Shown here: positions 26,281 to 35,685 of the stretch, in pieces | Numbering within the stretch: the first letter of the stretch is position 1 | Layout of the letters: each line of letters starts with the position of its first letter | NCBI RefSeq assembly: GCF_008830185.1 | Contig: NZ_WAGX01000004.1 | Span: 930,001-994,000 of the forward strand | Reading direction: 5' to 3' | Length of the DNA: 64,000 nucleotides | Origin: Candidatus Galacturonatibacter soehngenii | GTDB taxonomy: Bacteria; Bacillota; Clostridia; Lachnospirales; Lachnospiraceae | Notes under the pieces: generated by a model | Told to the model about the DNA's origin: nothing | Database searches by the model: none | Seen by the model: only the letters and a program-made list of their open reading frames with translations | Program-made: the position numbers and the translations under genes

Positions 26281-27285
26281 TTACCTAATTCTTTCTGGAA
26301 ACCCTACTTTCTTTTGTACCTTACGAAGTGTCTTGGTCGCAAAATAGCTTGCTTTTTCCGCATTATTTTTTATAACACCATCTACGTATGCTTTATCATT
26401 TAGTAGCTCTTTTTGCCTGTCTTGAATTGGTTTTAAACACTGTGCTACTACTTCTCCTACTGCAAGCTTAAAGTCGCCATATCCTTTGCCATCGAATTCT
26501 TTTTCCACTTCCTCTGATGACTTACCAGTTGTTGCACAATAGATATCAATTAGATTCTTAATACCTGGTTTGTCTTCTGAATATCTTATTTGGTTATCCG
26601 AATCGGTTACCGCTCGTTTGAATTTACGAATAATCGTATCCGTATCATCCATAAGATAGATGCTGCCATTCGGATTCTCATCTGATTTGGACATCTTTTT
26701 ATCTGGATTTTGTAAGGACATGATTTTACGCCCAACTTTACCCATGTAGATTTCTGGAACGGTAAAAACATCACCATAGATTCCGTTAAATCGAGTAGCA
26801 ATATCTCTTGCCAATTCAAGATGCTGCATCTGGTCGATTCCAACTGGAACCACATCTGCCTGATATAACAAAATGTCTGCTGCCATTAATACAGGATAAG
26901 TAAATAACCCTGAATTAATGTTATCTGCATTCTTTGCTGATTTGTCTTTAAATTGTGTCATTCGATTCAACTCGCCCATATAGGTGTAACAATTAAGAAT
27001 CCATGACAATTCTGCATGTGCCGAAACATGAGATTGATAATAAATACAGTTCTTCTCTGGATCAAGACCTGCTGCAATATATAGTGTAAGAAGTTCTCTT
27101 GATCTCTTTCTAAGTGTAGCCGCATCTTGTCTAACCGTTATGGAATGCATATCTACCACACTGTAAAAGCACTCATACTCATCACATATATTTACCCAGT
27201 TCTTTAATGCACCTAAATAATTCCCGAGTGTTAAATTACCGGTTGCCTGCATCCCGCTAAATAATACTTTTTTATCGCCTATCAT
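26281..27285 (-). CDS. trpS: Tryptophan--tRNA ligase
   Basis: A 334-residue class I synthetase. The HIGH-type motif appears in SGMQATGNLTLGNYLGAL, the substrate pocket includes PVLMAADILLYQADVVPVG, and the KMSKS loop is KKMSKSDEN. The ATG at 27285 is selected because GGAGG lies six bases upstream; in-frame ATGs at 27297, 27309 and 27315 lack a ribosome site. No T-box is visible in front of it. Confidence 0.95.
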   Translation of the reverse strand: MIGDKKVLFSGMQATGNLTLGNYLGALKNWVNICDEYECFYSVVDMHSITVRQDAATLRKRSRELLTLYIAAGLDPEKNCIYYQSHVSAHAELSWILNCYTYMGELNRMTQFKDKSAKNADNINSGLFTYPVLMAADILLYQADVVPVGIDQMQHLELARDIATRFNGIYGDVFTVPEIYMGKVGRKIMSLQNPDKKMSKSDENPNGSIYLMDDTDTIIRKFKRAVTDSDNQIRYSEDKPGIKNLIDIYCATTGKSSEEVEKEFDGKGYGDFKLAVGEVVAQCLKPIQDRQKELLNDKAYVDGVIKNNAEKASYFATKTLRKVQKKVGFPERIR

Positions 27286-27444
27286 TTTTTCCTCCATGCT
27301 ACTATTCATTATCATATTCTAGCTATATATTCTATTCATTTAAAGTGTCACCTAAAAAGGCATATTCACTTATAAAATAATAATCTTTTATCATAATACA
27401 ATATATGATATAATATTTCAATAAAATGTAAAAATAAACCTAAC

Positions 27445-27462
27445 GATTCAGTATACTGAATC
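27445..27462. promoter_or_regulatory. Perfect 18-bp palindrome in the luxS leader
   Basis: GATTCAGTATACTGAATC is perfectly symmetric and lies 29 bases before the luxS ATG, downstream of a TGATATAAT extended -10 box at 27406-27414. It could be a repressor site or an RNA hairpin in the 5' leader. I do not recognise the motif. Confidence 0.5.
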
Positions 27463-27490
27463 AATAAGTATTTTGCAAAGGAGCATTCTT

Positions 27491-27970
27491 ATGGAAAAAA
27501 TTACAAGTTTTACCATTGACCATATTAAATTAATCCCTGGGGTATATGTGTCTCGAAAAGACCCTGTAGGTACTAGCATTATCACAACTTTTGATATCCG
27601 AATGACAAAACCTAATGGTGAACCAGTCATGAATACTGCTGAAATGCATGCAATCGAACATTTAGCGGCAACATATTTAAGAAATCATAAGGATTTTGGT
27701 TCCAAAATTATTTATTTTGGTCCTATGGGCTGTCGTACTGGTTTTTATTTACTGCTTGCTGGTGATTATGAATCAAAAAACATCATACCTTTATTAACTG
27801 AGTTGTTTGAATTTATAAGAGATTTTAAAGATGAAATACCTGGTGCAAGTGCTAAGGATTGTGGCAACTATTTAGATATGAATCTTCCAATGGCAAATTA
27901 TCTTGCGAATAAATTCTTAAATGAGGTTCTTTACCACATAGATGAATCTAGATTAGTATATCCTAATTAG
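27491..27970 (+). CDS. luxS: S-ribosylhomocysteine lyase
   Basis: A 159-residue metalloenzyme that splits S-ribosylhomocysteine into homocysteine and DPD, the precursor of autoinducer-2. The HxxEH metal motif (His53, Glu56, His57) and third ligand Cys124 are present, as is the catalytic cysteine Cys81 in GPMGCRTGFY. AAAGGAG precedes the ATG at 27491. Monocistronic, so methyl-cycle partner Pfs/MTAN lies elsewhere. Confidence 0.96.
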   Translation: MEKITSFTIDHIKLIPGVYVSRKDPVGTSIITTFDIRMTKPNGEPVMNTAEMHAIEHLAATYLRNHKDFGSKIIYFGPMGCRTGFYLLLAGDYESKNIIPLLTELFEFIRDFKDEIPGASAKDCGNYLDMNLPMANYLANKFLNEVLYHIDESRLVYPN

Positions 27971-27984
27971 TTTTTATAAATTAT

Positions 27985-28023
27985 GGAATTAAAAACAAGG
28001 TTTTAAACCTTGCTTTTAATTCC
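27985..28023. terminator. Bidirectional terminator between luxS and dbpA-like gene
   Basis: GGAATTAAAAACAAGGTTT pairs with TAAACCTTGCTTTTAATTCC (about 18 bp, one mismatch), with T-runs on both strands. The two genes converge here. Confidence 0.8.
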
Positions 28024-28027
28024 ATTT

Positions 28028-29473
28028 TTATATTCCTTTCACAGTTTTTACTTTTCTAATCTTTCCTTTAATTGTCTTATTTTGCAGTTCATTCATTACT
28101 TTATTTCCTTTGTTATTTAGAATCTCAACATAAGATAAACTGTCCCTAATATCTATGATACCAATATCTTCTGCACTTATGTCATCAATACTGCAAATAG
28201 CACCTACAATATCAACGGTTCTCATTTTTGATTTTTTTCCACCACCAATGCATAATCTGGTAATCGTCTTGTTAAAAACAGCTCCCTTCCTTTCCTTTCG
28301 AACTGTTTTTTCACTTTGCTTTTTCCAAAATGCCTTCTCATCAATGTCTTCTCGTTTTGGACATACCTTTTCTTCTAACTTTCTTAATGTATATGCCTCA
28401 ACCATCTTTTTCATTTTCTCTTCATCTGGTGTGACAAGACTAATTGCTTTTCCATTCTTGCCATTTCTACCTGTTCTTCCTGTTCTATGAACATAAGTTT
28501 CTCTTCCAGTTGGAAAGTCATAATGTATCACATGAGTGATTGTATCAAAATCAATTCCTCTAGCTGCCACATCCGTACATATCAGAAAATGAAATCGGCC
28601 CTCTCTAAATTCTTCTATCACTTGTAGTCGTTGCCTTTGATCAAGTTCTCCATGAAGCATTCCGCATTTAATTTTATCTCTAGTCATCTTATGATATAAC
28701 GTATTTACCATTTCTCTTGTTGCACAAAATATCATACAATCCTTTGGATTCTCCATTAGTAAAATGGAAAAGAATGTATGATATTTTTCTTCACTGTCTA
28801 CATAGTACAACTCTTCCTTTACTTTTGATACCGTTTGAGTCGTTGATTCAATTGCGATAGTCAAAGGATTTGTCATATTCTCATTCACCAGTTCTTCTAT
28901 CGCATCACTCATTGTTGCCGAAAATAACATGGTTTGCCTTTTATCTGGTAGTTGCCTTATAATCTCACTTACTTCTTCTTGAAATCCCATATCAAGCATT
29001 AAATCAGCCTCATCAATCACAAGATATTTGATGTTTTCTAATTTAAGATTTCCACGTCTTAGATGATCCAATATTCTTCCTGGTGTTCCCACCACAACAT
29101 GGGATTTTTGTTTTAACGTAGTCGTTTGCTTGTCAATTGGCATTCCACCAAATAATACAGGGACCTTTAATCTTTTCTTACGTCCTATATGAAACACCTC
29201 GGTTTTTACCTGAACTGCAAGCTCCCTTGTCGGTTCCAGTATCAAGGCCTGTGGTAAATACTCATCCCAAATAATTTGTTCACAAATGGGTATTGCAAAT
29301 GCTGCCGTTTTTCCTGTACCTGTTTTTGATTTTCCTACAATATCTATGCCCTCTAAAGCTTTAGGAATCACCATATCTTGTATTTTTGTAGGCTCTAAAT
29401 ATTTCAACATGGTCAAAGCTTCTAAAATTTCTTTTGATAAGTTAAAACTAATAAATTTATTTATTTGACTCAT
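28028..29473 (-). CDS. dbpA: DEAD-box RNA helicase, DbpA/YxiN-like
   Basis: A 481-residue helicase with motif I GKSKTGTGKTAAF, DEAD (VIDEADLMLDMG), SAT (LFSATMSD), and motif VI HRTGRTGRNGK. The C-terminal ~75 residues match the DbpA RNA-binding domain (VDIVGAICSIDDISAEDIGIIDI), which targets 23S rRNA hairpin 92, so a role in large-subunit assembly is likely. The ATG at 29473 is chosen over an in-frame start at 29512 on ribosome-site evidence (AAAGAGAAAG). 83 bp separate it from mutY. Confidence 0.9.
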   Translation of the reverse strand: MSQINKFISFNLSKEILEALTMLKYLEPTKIQDMVIPKALEGIDIVGKSKTGTGKTAAFAIPICEQIIWDEYLPQALILEPTRELAVQVKTEVFHIGRKKRLKVPVLFGGMPIDKQTTTLKQKSHVVVGTPGRILDHLRRGNLKLENIKYLVIDEADLMLDMGFQEEVSEIIRQLPDKRQTMLFSATMSDAIEELVNENMTNPLTIAIESTTQTVSKVKEELYYVDSEEKYHTFFSILLMENPKDCMIFCATREMVNTLYHKMTRDKIKCGMLHGELDQRQRLQVIEEFREGRFHFLICTDVAARGIDFDTITHVIHYDFPTGRETYVHRTGRTGRNGKNGKAISLVTPDEEKMKKMVEAYTLRKLEEKVCPKREDIDEKAFWKKQSEKTVRKERKGAVFNKTITRLCIGGGKKSKMRTVDIVGAICSIDDISAEDIGIIDIRDSLSYVEILNNKGNKVMNELQNKTIKGKIRKVKTVKGI

Positions 29474-29556
29474 TTCTTTCTCTTTTCTTTTTGATAGGTT
29501 ACAGTATAACATCTTTGTCCTATTAAAAAAAGCAACAATTGATAGTAGGTTTCAAT

Positions 29557-30723
29557 CTATTCCATTAGATAGCCTCGATAGGTATCAAATGCAGAAGGCA
29601 ATGCATAGTCTTCTAACTCTTTTGCATGTATCCATTTTACTTCTTTGCTTTCTTGATTCTCTGCTAATAGAAACTGATTTATCATATCTTTTATTTCTAC
29701 TATAGAAGAGTCATCTTTGGATGTTAGTTTAATTCGATATCCTTTCATATGCCATTCAATATGGGAAAAAATATGTTTTCCTTCACCAAGAGGTTCTACC
29801 AATATACCAAAATCTAGTTGCTGTTCTTGCATCATCTTGCTTATATATTCTTCTATCTCTAAAGCAGTCTTCTTTCCTTCCAATGAAGGTAACTGCCACA
29901 ATCCCGCAAGTAATCCTTTTTTATTTCTTTTTTGAATCAAATAATAGCTTAACATACGATGCGTTTGCTTTTTATTGGTTAATTCTTCTCGCTCTTCATA
30001 TTCGAACAAAAGAATTGTCTTATGTTCTATCTTTCTTGATTTCTTTGGTGTTTTTACAGGAATTTTCATTTCTATTCCTTGTTGATGCGCCTTACATAAA
30101 TGAGACACTGGACATTGTTCACATAGAGGTTTTCCATTTGGAATACAAATCACTGCACCAAGTTCCATTAGCGACTGATTAAAGTCACCTGGCCTATCCT
30201 TTGGCATGATTTCTCTCAAATCATTTTCTAATTGCTTTTTTACCGAAGCCTTTGTAATATCATCAAAACTTCCAGCAATTCGTTTTGCAACTCGAAGTAC
30301 ATTTCCATCCACAGAAGGCACTGGTATCTTGTATACATTTGATGCAATGGCTCCAGCCGTATAACTACCTATACCTGGTAGCTTTAGAAGCTCTTCGTAA
30401 CTATTTGGCAACCGTCCTTGGTAATCACTCATTATTATTTTTGCTGCTTTTTGCAGATTTCTAACGCGATTATAATAGCCTAATCCTTCCCAAAGCTTTA
30501 ATAATTTCTCTTCCTCACATTCAGCAAGTGCTTTTATATCTGGCAGTTCTTCCACAAAACGATCAAAATATCCCTTTACAGCTTCTACCCTTGTTTGTTG
30601 AAGCATGATTTCAGATATCCATATGTAATATGCCTTTGGTTCAAGACGCCATCTTAAAATTCTTGCATTATAATCAAACCAATGTAGTAAATATTCAATT
30701 ATATTGCTGTAATCGTATTGCAT
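29557..30723 (-). CDS. mutY: A/G-specific adenine glycosylase
   Basis: A 388-residue base-excision repair enzyme that removes adenine paired with 8-oxoguanine. It shows the EIMLQQTRVEAV start, the helix-hairpin-helix LPGIGSYTAGAI, the catalytic aspartate in VPSVDGNVLR, and the iron-sulfur loop C-x6-C-x2-C-x5-C (CIPNGKPLCEQCPVSHLC). A C-terminal NUDIX-like domain (from ~residue 230) reads 8-oxoG. AGGAAAGG precedes the ATG at 30723. Confidence 0.95.
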   Translation of the reverse strand: MQYDYSNIIEYLLHWFDYNARILRWRLEPKAYYIWISEIMLQQTRVEAVKGYFDRFVEELPDIKALAECEEEKLLKLWEGLGYYNRVRNLQKAAKIIMSDYQGRLPNSYEELLKLPGIGSYTAGAIASNVYKIPVPSVDGNVLRVAKRIAGSFDDITKASVKKQLENDLREIMPKDRPGDFNQSLMELGAVICIPNGKPLCEQCPVSHLCKAHQQGIEMKIPVKTPKKSRKIEHKTILLFEYEEREELTNKKQTHRMLSYYLIQKRNKKGLLAGLWQLPSLEGKKTALEIEEYISKMMQEQQLDFGILVEPLGEGKHIFSHIEWHMKGYRIKLTSKDDSSIVEIKDMINQFLLAENQESKEVKWIHAKELEDYALPSAFDTYRGYLME

Positions 30724-30785
30724 TTGTTTTTCCTTTCCTAACATCCCCTATCACATTATAGAATAAAGGAAAAGCATTTACCAGT

Positions 30786-31664
30786 CTATTTCTTTTGGTA
30801 TTTTTCTACCAAGTACGGAAATTGTGAATAAGGAATCACATATTCTTGGATTCCTGCCGCATATGGTGAGACAATATATACATTACTAATCACAACAAAT
30901 CCTTCATCAGAGAAATACCAAGTTTGATCTGTCAAAATATCCTTTACATAGTTTTCGTAATCTTCAAAAAAACCTAACTCATCTTCAGATTCCTTCATTT
31001 TTTTTAGCAGAAATTCGTTAACAAATGCTATTCCCTTTTCTTCATCCGTCAAAACATCTTTAAGAGTCAAAAGATTACCTGACTGAGTGTCAAAGTTTTG
31101 TGCTGTCCTTGTAGTATTAGGATGCGCTCCGCCTGCATACTCATAGGTATCATCAACAATACTAATTGCTGCTTGATCCACTCTTTTACTGCCATAAATA
31201 TCCCCTAATCCGTATCCGTTCCAGTTCTCAACCTGATCGGTATTTAACAAGGAAAAGTGATCGGTTGCATAATCTATGTATTCCTTTATTTTTTCTTCTT
31301 GCTTTTTTTCACTTTCTTTGTAGTAAGCATTGATTTTTTGTGAAGCCTCTTCATTACCTTGTATGGTTACAACTGGTATGTTACTTGTTACTGTTAATAA
31401 TAAATTACCCTTTTTATCTCTTTCTTCTCTAGATCTATCTTCAAATACAACGGATATGTTTGAATTATTTTCCAAATTCTTCTTATCTTTGATATATTCA
31501 TTATTTTCTGTTGTTACTTTTTGAGCGATTTCTTTTTGCATTATAGGTTCTGTTACAAGATCTTCTTTCGTATCCAATTGATTTGTTTCTATTAACTGCC
31601 TATTTTGACAAGCAACAAGTGATAAGCTTACCAAAATCCCAAGTGTTACTATTTGCTTTTTCAT
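30786..31664 (-). CDS. DUF3298/DUF4163 (RsiV-like) lipoprotein
   Basis: A 292-residue lipoprotein. The signal peptide ends SLSLVAC at residue ~19. A variable Glu/Asn-rich linker follows, then a PdaC/RsiV-type domain: VTSNIPVVTIQGNEEASQKINAYY, YAGGAHPNTTRTAQNFDTQSG and FVVISNVYIVSPYAAG. Proteins with this DUF3298 module include extracytoplasmic lysozyme-binding anti-sigma factors, but no sigma factor is adjacent here. AGGAGG precedes the ATG at 31664. Confidence 0.75.
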   Translation of the reverse strand: MKKQIVTLGILVSLSLVACQNRQLIETNQLDTKEDLVTEPIMQKEIAQKVTTENNEYIKDKKNLENNSNISVVFEDRSREERDKKGNLLLTVTSNIPVVTIQGNEEASQKINAYYKESEKKQEEKIKEYIDYATDHFSLLNTDQVENWNGYGLGDIYGSKRVDQAAISIVDDTYEYAGGAHPNTTRTAQNFDTQSGNLLTLKDVLTDEEKGIAFVNEFLLKKMKESEDELGFFEDYENYVKDILTDQTWYFSDEGFVVISNVYIVSPYAAGIQEYVIPYSQFPYLVEKYQKK

Positions 31665-31756
31665 CAAGTCCTCCTTATCTCTTTTAATTCCTAGTATATG
31701 CTTGACGTAATGTTTTGTAAACACTTAATCAATTAAACCATTAGACGAATATGTAT

Positions 31757-31794
31757 AAGGGGGCGTTGCAAAATCAATTGCAACAGTCCCTTTA
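31757..31794 (-). terminator. Hairpin downstream of the subtilase gene
   Basis: GGGACTGTTGCAA folds with TTGCAACGCCCC around a 6-base loop just after the subtilase stop. The stem is strong; the T-run after it is weak. Confidence 0.5.
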
Positions 31795-31798
31795 GTCT

Positions 31799-32701
31799 TT
31801 AATTTTTTAATAATTGTTCTATGTCAAGTGCTCCCCATCCTTGCCTATTTCTTGGCAAGCCTAGATTAACTGCACTATCCTTGATTCGCATTTTAACATC
31901 TCTTGTTCCCATATCGGGGTGTTTTTCTAATAACAATGCCAAAGCTCCTGTTACAACGGGCGTTGACATAGAAGTACCACTCTTAATGGAATAGGCTTTA
32001 CTATCTCTCAAATTCATTGCGTTACATGCAGTAATATTCATACCAGGGGCAACAATATCAGGCTTACATATACATGACATCGTAGGCCCTCTCCCTGAAT
32101 AATTTGTTTTTACTCTTCCAAATACATCTTGTAATCCATCATCGGAGGAACCTACTGTTATTACTTTTCTACTAATCCCAGGTGTCGTAATGGTATAGCC
32201 TCCTGGACCACTATTACCTGCTGCTGCTACAACAACAATTCCATTGTCCCAAGCCTCTTCCACACTATCTAATATTGCAGATTTTTCTTCTGCACCTGTT
32301 CTAGGTAATGTACCAACTGATATATTTAATAATCTTATATTATATCTATTCTTATTCCGTAAAATCCACTCTACACCTCTTGTAATGGAGTTAGACTCAC
32401 CATTTCCGCCATCATCTAGAATTTTAATCATAACAATATTACTACCTGGTGCCATTCCTGCATATTTACCAATGGATAATTTACCATTTCCAGCACAAAT
32501 ACCTGCTACATGCGTACCATGTGAATTGTCATCATATATTCCTATTCTATTATTCACTAAATCCTTAAAACCTATTATTCTATTATCAAAGTCACTGTGA
32601 TGGTATATCCCAGTATCCATTATGGCAATTGTAACTCCTCTGCCTGTAATGTTATTTTGACTCGCATAATTATAGTTTACTTTCTTCTTTACATAATACA
32701 C
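31799..32701 (-). CDS. Intracellular-type subtilisin-like serine protease (S8)
   Basis: A 300-residue S8 peptidase with a complete catalytic set: Asp29 (IMDTG), His61 (SHGTHVAG), oxyanion Asn163 (AAAGNSG) and Ser244 (SGTSMSTP). There is no signal peptide and hardly any propeptide, as in intracellular serine proteases. The start is a GTG at 32701 with GGAG seven bases upstream; no in-frame ATG lies further upstream before a stop. Monocistronic, between a lipoprotein gene and the fatty-acid cluster. Confidence 0.88.
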   Translation of the reverse strand: MYYVKKKVNYNYASQNNITGRGVTIAIMDTGIYHHSDFDNRIIGFKDLVNNRIGIYDDNSHGTHVAGICAGNGKLSIGKYAGMAPGSNIVMIKILDDGGNGESNSITRGVEWILRNKNRYNIRLLNISVGTLPRTGAEEKSAILDSVEEAWDNGIVVVAAAGNSGPGGYTITTPGISRKVITVGSSDDGLQDVFGRVKTNYSGRGPTMSCICKPDIVAPGMNITACNAMNLRDSKAYSIKSGTSMSTPVVTGALALLLEKHPDMGTRDVKMRIKDSAVNLGLPRNRQGWGALDIEQLLKN

Positions 32702-32836
32702 TTGATTTCTCCAGTCAACTCATTAATATATATTATGAAGAACACTGGTACTTTGAAACACTGTTATAAGAATATCTTTTTTGTTGATTGCATATGTTAA
32801 TGTTATGCCCTTCTATTAAGAACTAACCGAGTATAA

Positions 32837-32866
32837 GAAAAAAGTGCCAGAAAACTGACACTTTCT
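32837..32866 (-). terminator. Terminator of the fatty-acid cluster
   Basis: On the minus strand AAGTGTCAG and CTGGCACTT form a 9-bp stem (one G-U) around a 4-base loop, followed by TTTTTT. It lies just beyond the last gene of the fab/acc cluster. Confidence 0.8.
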
Positions 32867-32882
32867 TAACACTTTATAAAAA

Positions 32883-33935
32883 TTATCGAAACTCATCTAA
32901 AATATCTTTTACATGAACCATTTTATTAATACGATAAACATTTTCTCCACAAAATAAAAGTCCATGATCAATATCACCTTTTGCAGCATTGATTAACGCT
33001 TGTGTAATGCAATAAGGTATGGTAGCAGGATTACAGTGCGATAGGCATTTTCTACAGCTTGAAACCTTAATCGGACCTTCCTTTAAACGTTCTAAAAAAG
33101 GGTTATTTATCGCTCTACCTGGAAGTCCTACTGGACTTTTAACAATTACCACATCTTCTTTTTTTGCATTGATGTAAGCTTGCTTGTATTTCTCGTCTGC
33201 ATCACATTCATAGGTTGCAACAAAGCGGCTTGCAATTTGTACACCACTTGCTCCAAGTTCTAGGTAATGCATTAAATCTTTCTGGTCAAATACACCACCA
33301 GCTACCACCACAGGTATTTGCTTATTATATTTTTCCCCATATTGGTTTACAAGTGAAATGATTTTTTCAATTTCTTTGTCATATTCGCTTTCATCAAATT
33401 GTTCAATTTCTTCTACCGTAAAGCCTAAATGTCCTCCAGCCTTAGCTCCTTCTATTACAACCATATCTGGAGACTTTTTATATTTTCTATCCCAAATTTT
33501 ACAAATCACATCTGCTGATTTTAAAGAGGATACAATTGGTGCAATTTTTGTTCTTGATCCTTCAATCAGCTTAGGTAATGTTGTTGGTAACCCTGCTCCA
33601 GAAATTATAAGGTCAACACCTGCTTTGACAGCCGCTTTTACATATTCTTCATAATCTTTTGTGGCAACCATAATATTAACACCTATGATGCCTCCCTTTG
33701 CAATTTCTTTTGCCTTTTTAATTTCTTCTCCAATGGCTTTTAGATTAGCAGCAATGGGGTTTTTATCAAAGTCAGGGCTTTGAAATCCGATTTGTGCTGT
33801 TGATATTATGCCTACTCCGCCTTCTAGTGCAACTGCACCAGCAAGTCTAGACAAACTTATTCCTACACCCATGCCGCCTTGAATCACAGGAATTTTTGCA
33901 ACCAAATCTCCTATTTTTAATGGTTTTATTTCCAA
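32883..33935 (-). CDS. FabK-like/nitronate monooxygenase family flavoprotein
   Basis: A 350-residue FMN-dependent TIM-barrel protein. The N-terminal VIQGGMGVGIS and the phosphate-binding IPVVVAGGVFDQKDL match the FabK/nitronate monooxygenase superfamily. The C-terminal region contains a cysteine cluster (CRKCLSHC, then IPYC), absent from the true fabK at 41 kb. I prefer a TTG start at 33935, eight bases after GGAGG; a GTG at 33950 that overlaps the accDA stop by one base is also possible. As last gene of the fab/acc operon it may be a second enoyl-ACP reductase or a nitronate-type detoxifier. Confidence 0.78.
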   Translation of the reverse strand: MEIKPLKIGDLVAKIPVIQGGMGVGISLSRLAGAVALEGGVGIISTAQIGFQSPDFDKNPIAANLKAIGEEIKKAKEIAKGGIIGVNIMVATKDYEEYVKAAVKAGVDLIISGAGLPTTLPKLIEGSRTKIAPIVSSLKSADVICKIWDRKYKKSPDMVVIEGAKAGGHLGFTVEEIEQFDESEYDKEIEKIISLVNQYGEKYNKQIPVVVAGGVFDQKDLMHYLELGASGVQIASRFVATYECDADEKYKQAYINAKKEDVVIVKSPVGLPGRAINNPFLERLKEGPIKVSSCRKCLSHCNPATIPYCITQALINAAKGDIDHGLLFCGENVYRINKMVHVKDILDEFR

Positions 33936-33949
33936 TCCTTTATCCTCCA

Positions 33950-35668
33950 CTACATGCTTCTAAAACGTTTATAACGTTCTTCCATCACTTCATTTTCCGT
34001 GAAGCTTTGGTATTTCAATAAGAATTCACTGATATGACATAAAAAATATTCTTTTAGTTTATTTAGTGTTGTAATATCAAGCTTTTCTGGCTCTGGAATC
34101 ACTCGTTCTACTATATTTAACTTTTTCAAATCTTTTGCAGTAATCTTCATTACTTTAGCTGCTTCATCGGCACGTTTGCTATCCTTCCACAAAATCGAGG
34201 CAAAACCTTCTGGAGAAAGAATTGAATACGTTGCATTTTCCATAATCCAAACTTCATTTCCAACTGCTAACGCCAATGCTCCACCGCTTCCGCCTTCACC
34301 TATGATGATACTTAAAACAGGTACCTTTAAACTAGACATTTCAAATAGATTTTTGGCGATTGCCTCTCCTTGTCCTCTCTCTTCTGCTTCTAGACCGCAA
34401 AAGGCTCCTGGGGTATCTACAAAATTTATGATTGGCCTGTTAAACTTTTCTGCCTGTTTCATCAAACGTAGTGCCTTACGATATCCTTCTGGAGATGGCA
34501 TTCCAAAATTTCGTTCGATATTTTCTTTCGTCGACCTACCTTTTTGTTCGCCAATTATGGTAACTGGTATGCCGCGAAAATATCCAATTCCACCCACCAT
34601 TGCCTTATCGTCCTTATATAATCGATCTCCATGGAATTCTTCAAAGTCGTCAAAAATAAGTCCAATATAATCAAGAGCCGTTGGACGGTCTGATAATCTT
34701 GCAAGTTGCACTTGCTCCCATGCACTTCTTTTTGCTTTTGATTCTTTTAACAAAGCAGGTGCATTTACGGATTTTATGTCTGTAAGAGAATTGGATTGAT
34801 TATGCATCCTAATTAATTTTGCTAAGACTTCCTTCATCTCTTCCCTTTTTACAATGCGATCCACAAAACCATGTTCTACTAGAAATTCTGCCCTTTGAAA
34901 ACCTTCTGGAAGCTTTTGACCAATGGTTTGTTCAATGACTCTTGGTCCTGCAAACCCTATTAAAGCACCAGGCTCAGCAAGAATAATATCTCCTAACATG
35001 GCAAAGCTTGCAGTGACTCCACCTGTTGTTGGATCGGTTAAAACCGTAATATATAATAATTTCTCATCTGCATGTTTTTTAAGCGCAGCAGAAGTTTTTG
35101 CCATTTGCATCAACGATACAATTCCTTCTTGCATTCTTGCTCCTCCAGAGCATGCAAAAATGATAACAGGTAATCTTTTCTCCGTCGCTTTTTCTATCAT
35201 TCTCGTAATCTTTTCACCTGTTACATAGCCCATACTTCCCATCAAAAATCCTGCATCGCAAACTCCAAGTGCACATTTTTGTCCTTGTATTAAAGCTTCT
35301 CCAGTCATGACGGATTCATCCAAATTCGTCTGTTCTTGCAGCTTTTTGATTTTTTCTTTGTATCCGTTAAAATCTAGTGGATTGCTATTTTCTATTCCTG
35401 TATCCCATTCTATAAAACTTCCTTTATCAGCTATCATACTGATTCTGGTCGTCGCATCGATTCGAAAATAGTGTCCACATTTTCCGCATGTATGGTTTTC
35501 ATGAATCACGTCTTCGGTATATATCATACTCTGACATTTGTTACACTTCTTCCACATACCTTCTGGTACATGTGGCTCGTTAAACAGTTCTTCTTCCCCT
35601 GTTTTCTTTAGTGGACGCTCAATGCTCCTATTCACTGTAATATATGTTGTCTTTTTAAACTTTAACAT
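33950..35668 (-). CDS. accDA: Acetyl-CoA carboxylase carboxyltransferase, fused beta-alpha subunits
   Basis: A 572-residue fusion. The first half is AccD-like, with a four-cysteine zinc ribbon (CNKC...CGKCGHYF, residues ~40-65) and [17 protein letters not shown]. The second half, from about residue 290, is AccA-like, with [34 protein letters not shown] and [15 protein letters not shown]. It transfers carboxyl from biotin to acetyl-CoA. The ATG at 35668 follows AGGAG; the ORF extends seven codons into accC without a ribosome site. Confidence 0.95.
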   Translation of the reverse strand: MLKFKKTTYITVNRSIERPLKKTGEEELFNEPHVPEGMWKKCNKCQSMIYTEDVIHENHTCGKCGHYFRIDATTRISMIADKGSFIEWDTGIENSNPLDFNGYKEKIKKLQEQTNLDESVMTGEALIQGQKCALGVCDAGFLMGSMGYVTGEKITRMIEKATEKRLPVIIFACSGGARMQEGIVSLMQMAKTSAALKKHADEKLLYITVLTDPTTGGVTASFAMLGDIILAEPGALIGFAGPRVIEQTIGQKLPEGFQRAEFLVEHGFVDRIVKREEMKEVLAKLIRMHNQSNSLTDIKSVNAPALLKESKAKRSAWEQVQLARLSDRPTALDYIGLIFDDFEEFHGDRLYKDDKAMVGGIGYFRGIPVTIIGEQKGRSTKENIERNFGMPSPEGYRKALRLMKQAEKFNRPIINFVDTPGAFCGLEAEERGQGEAIAKNLFEMSSLKVPVLSIIIGEGGSGGALALAVGNEVWIMENATYSILSPEGFASILWKDSKRADEAAKVMKITAKDLKKLNIVERVIPEPEKLDITTLNKLKEYFLCHISEFLLKYQSFTENEVMEERYKRFRSM

Positions 35669-35685
35669 ATGACTATCTCCTAATC

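Noticed and set aside
27361-27490. SAM/SAH riboswitch before luxS
   Set aside because: No multi-helix conserved core; only an 18-bp palindrome is present.
34176-34670. 164-codon plus-strand ORF over accDA
   Set aside because: Antisense to the AccA-like catalytic motifs, without a ribosome site.
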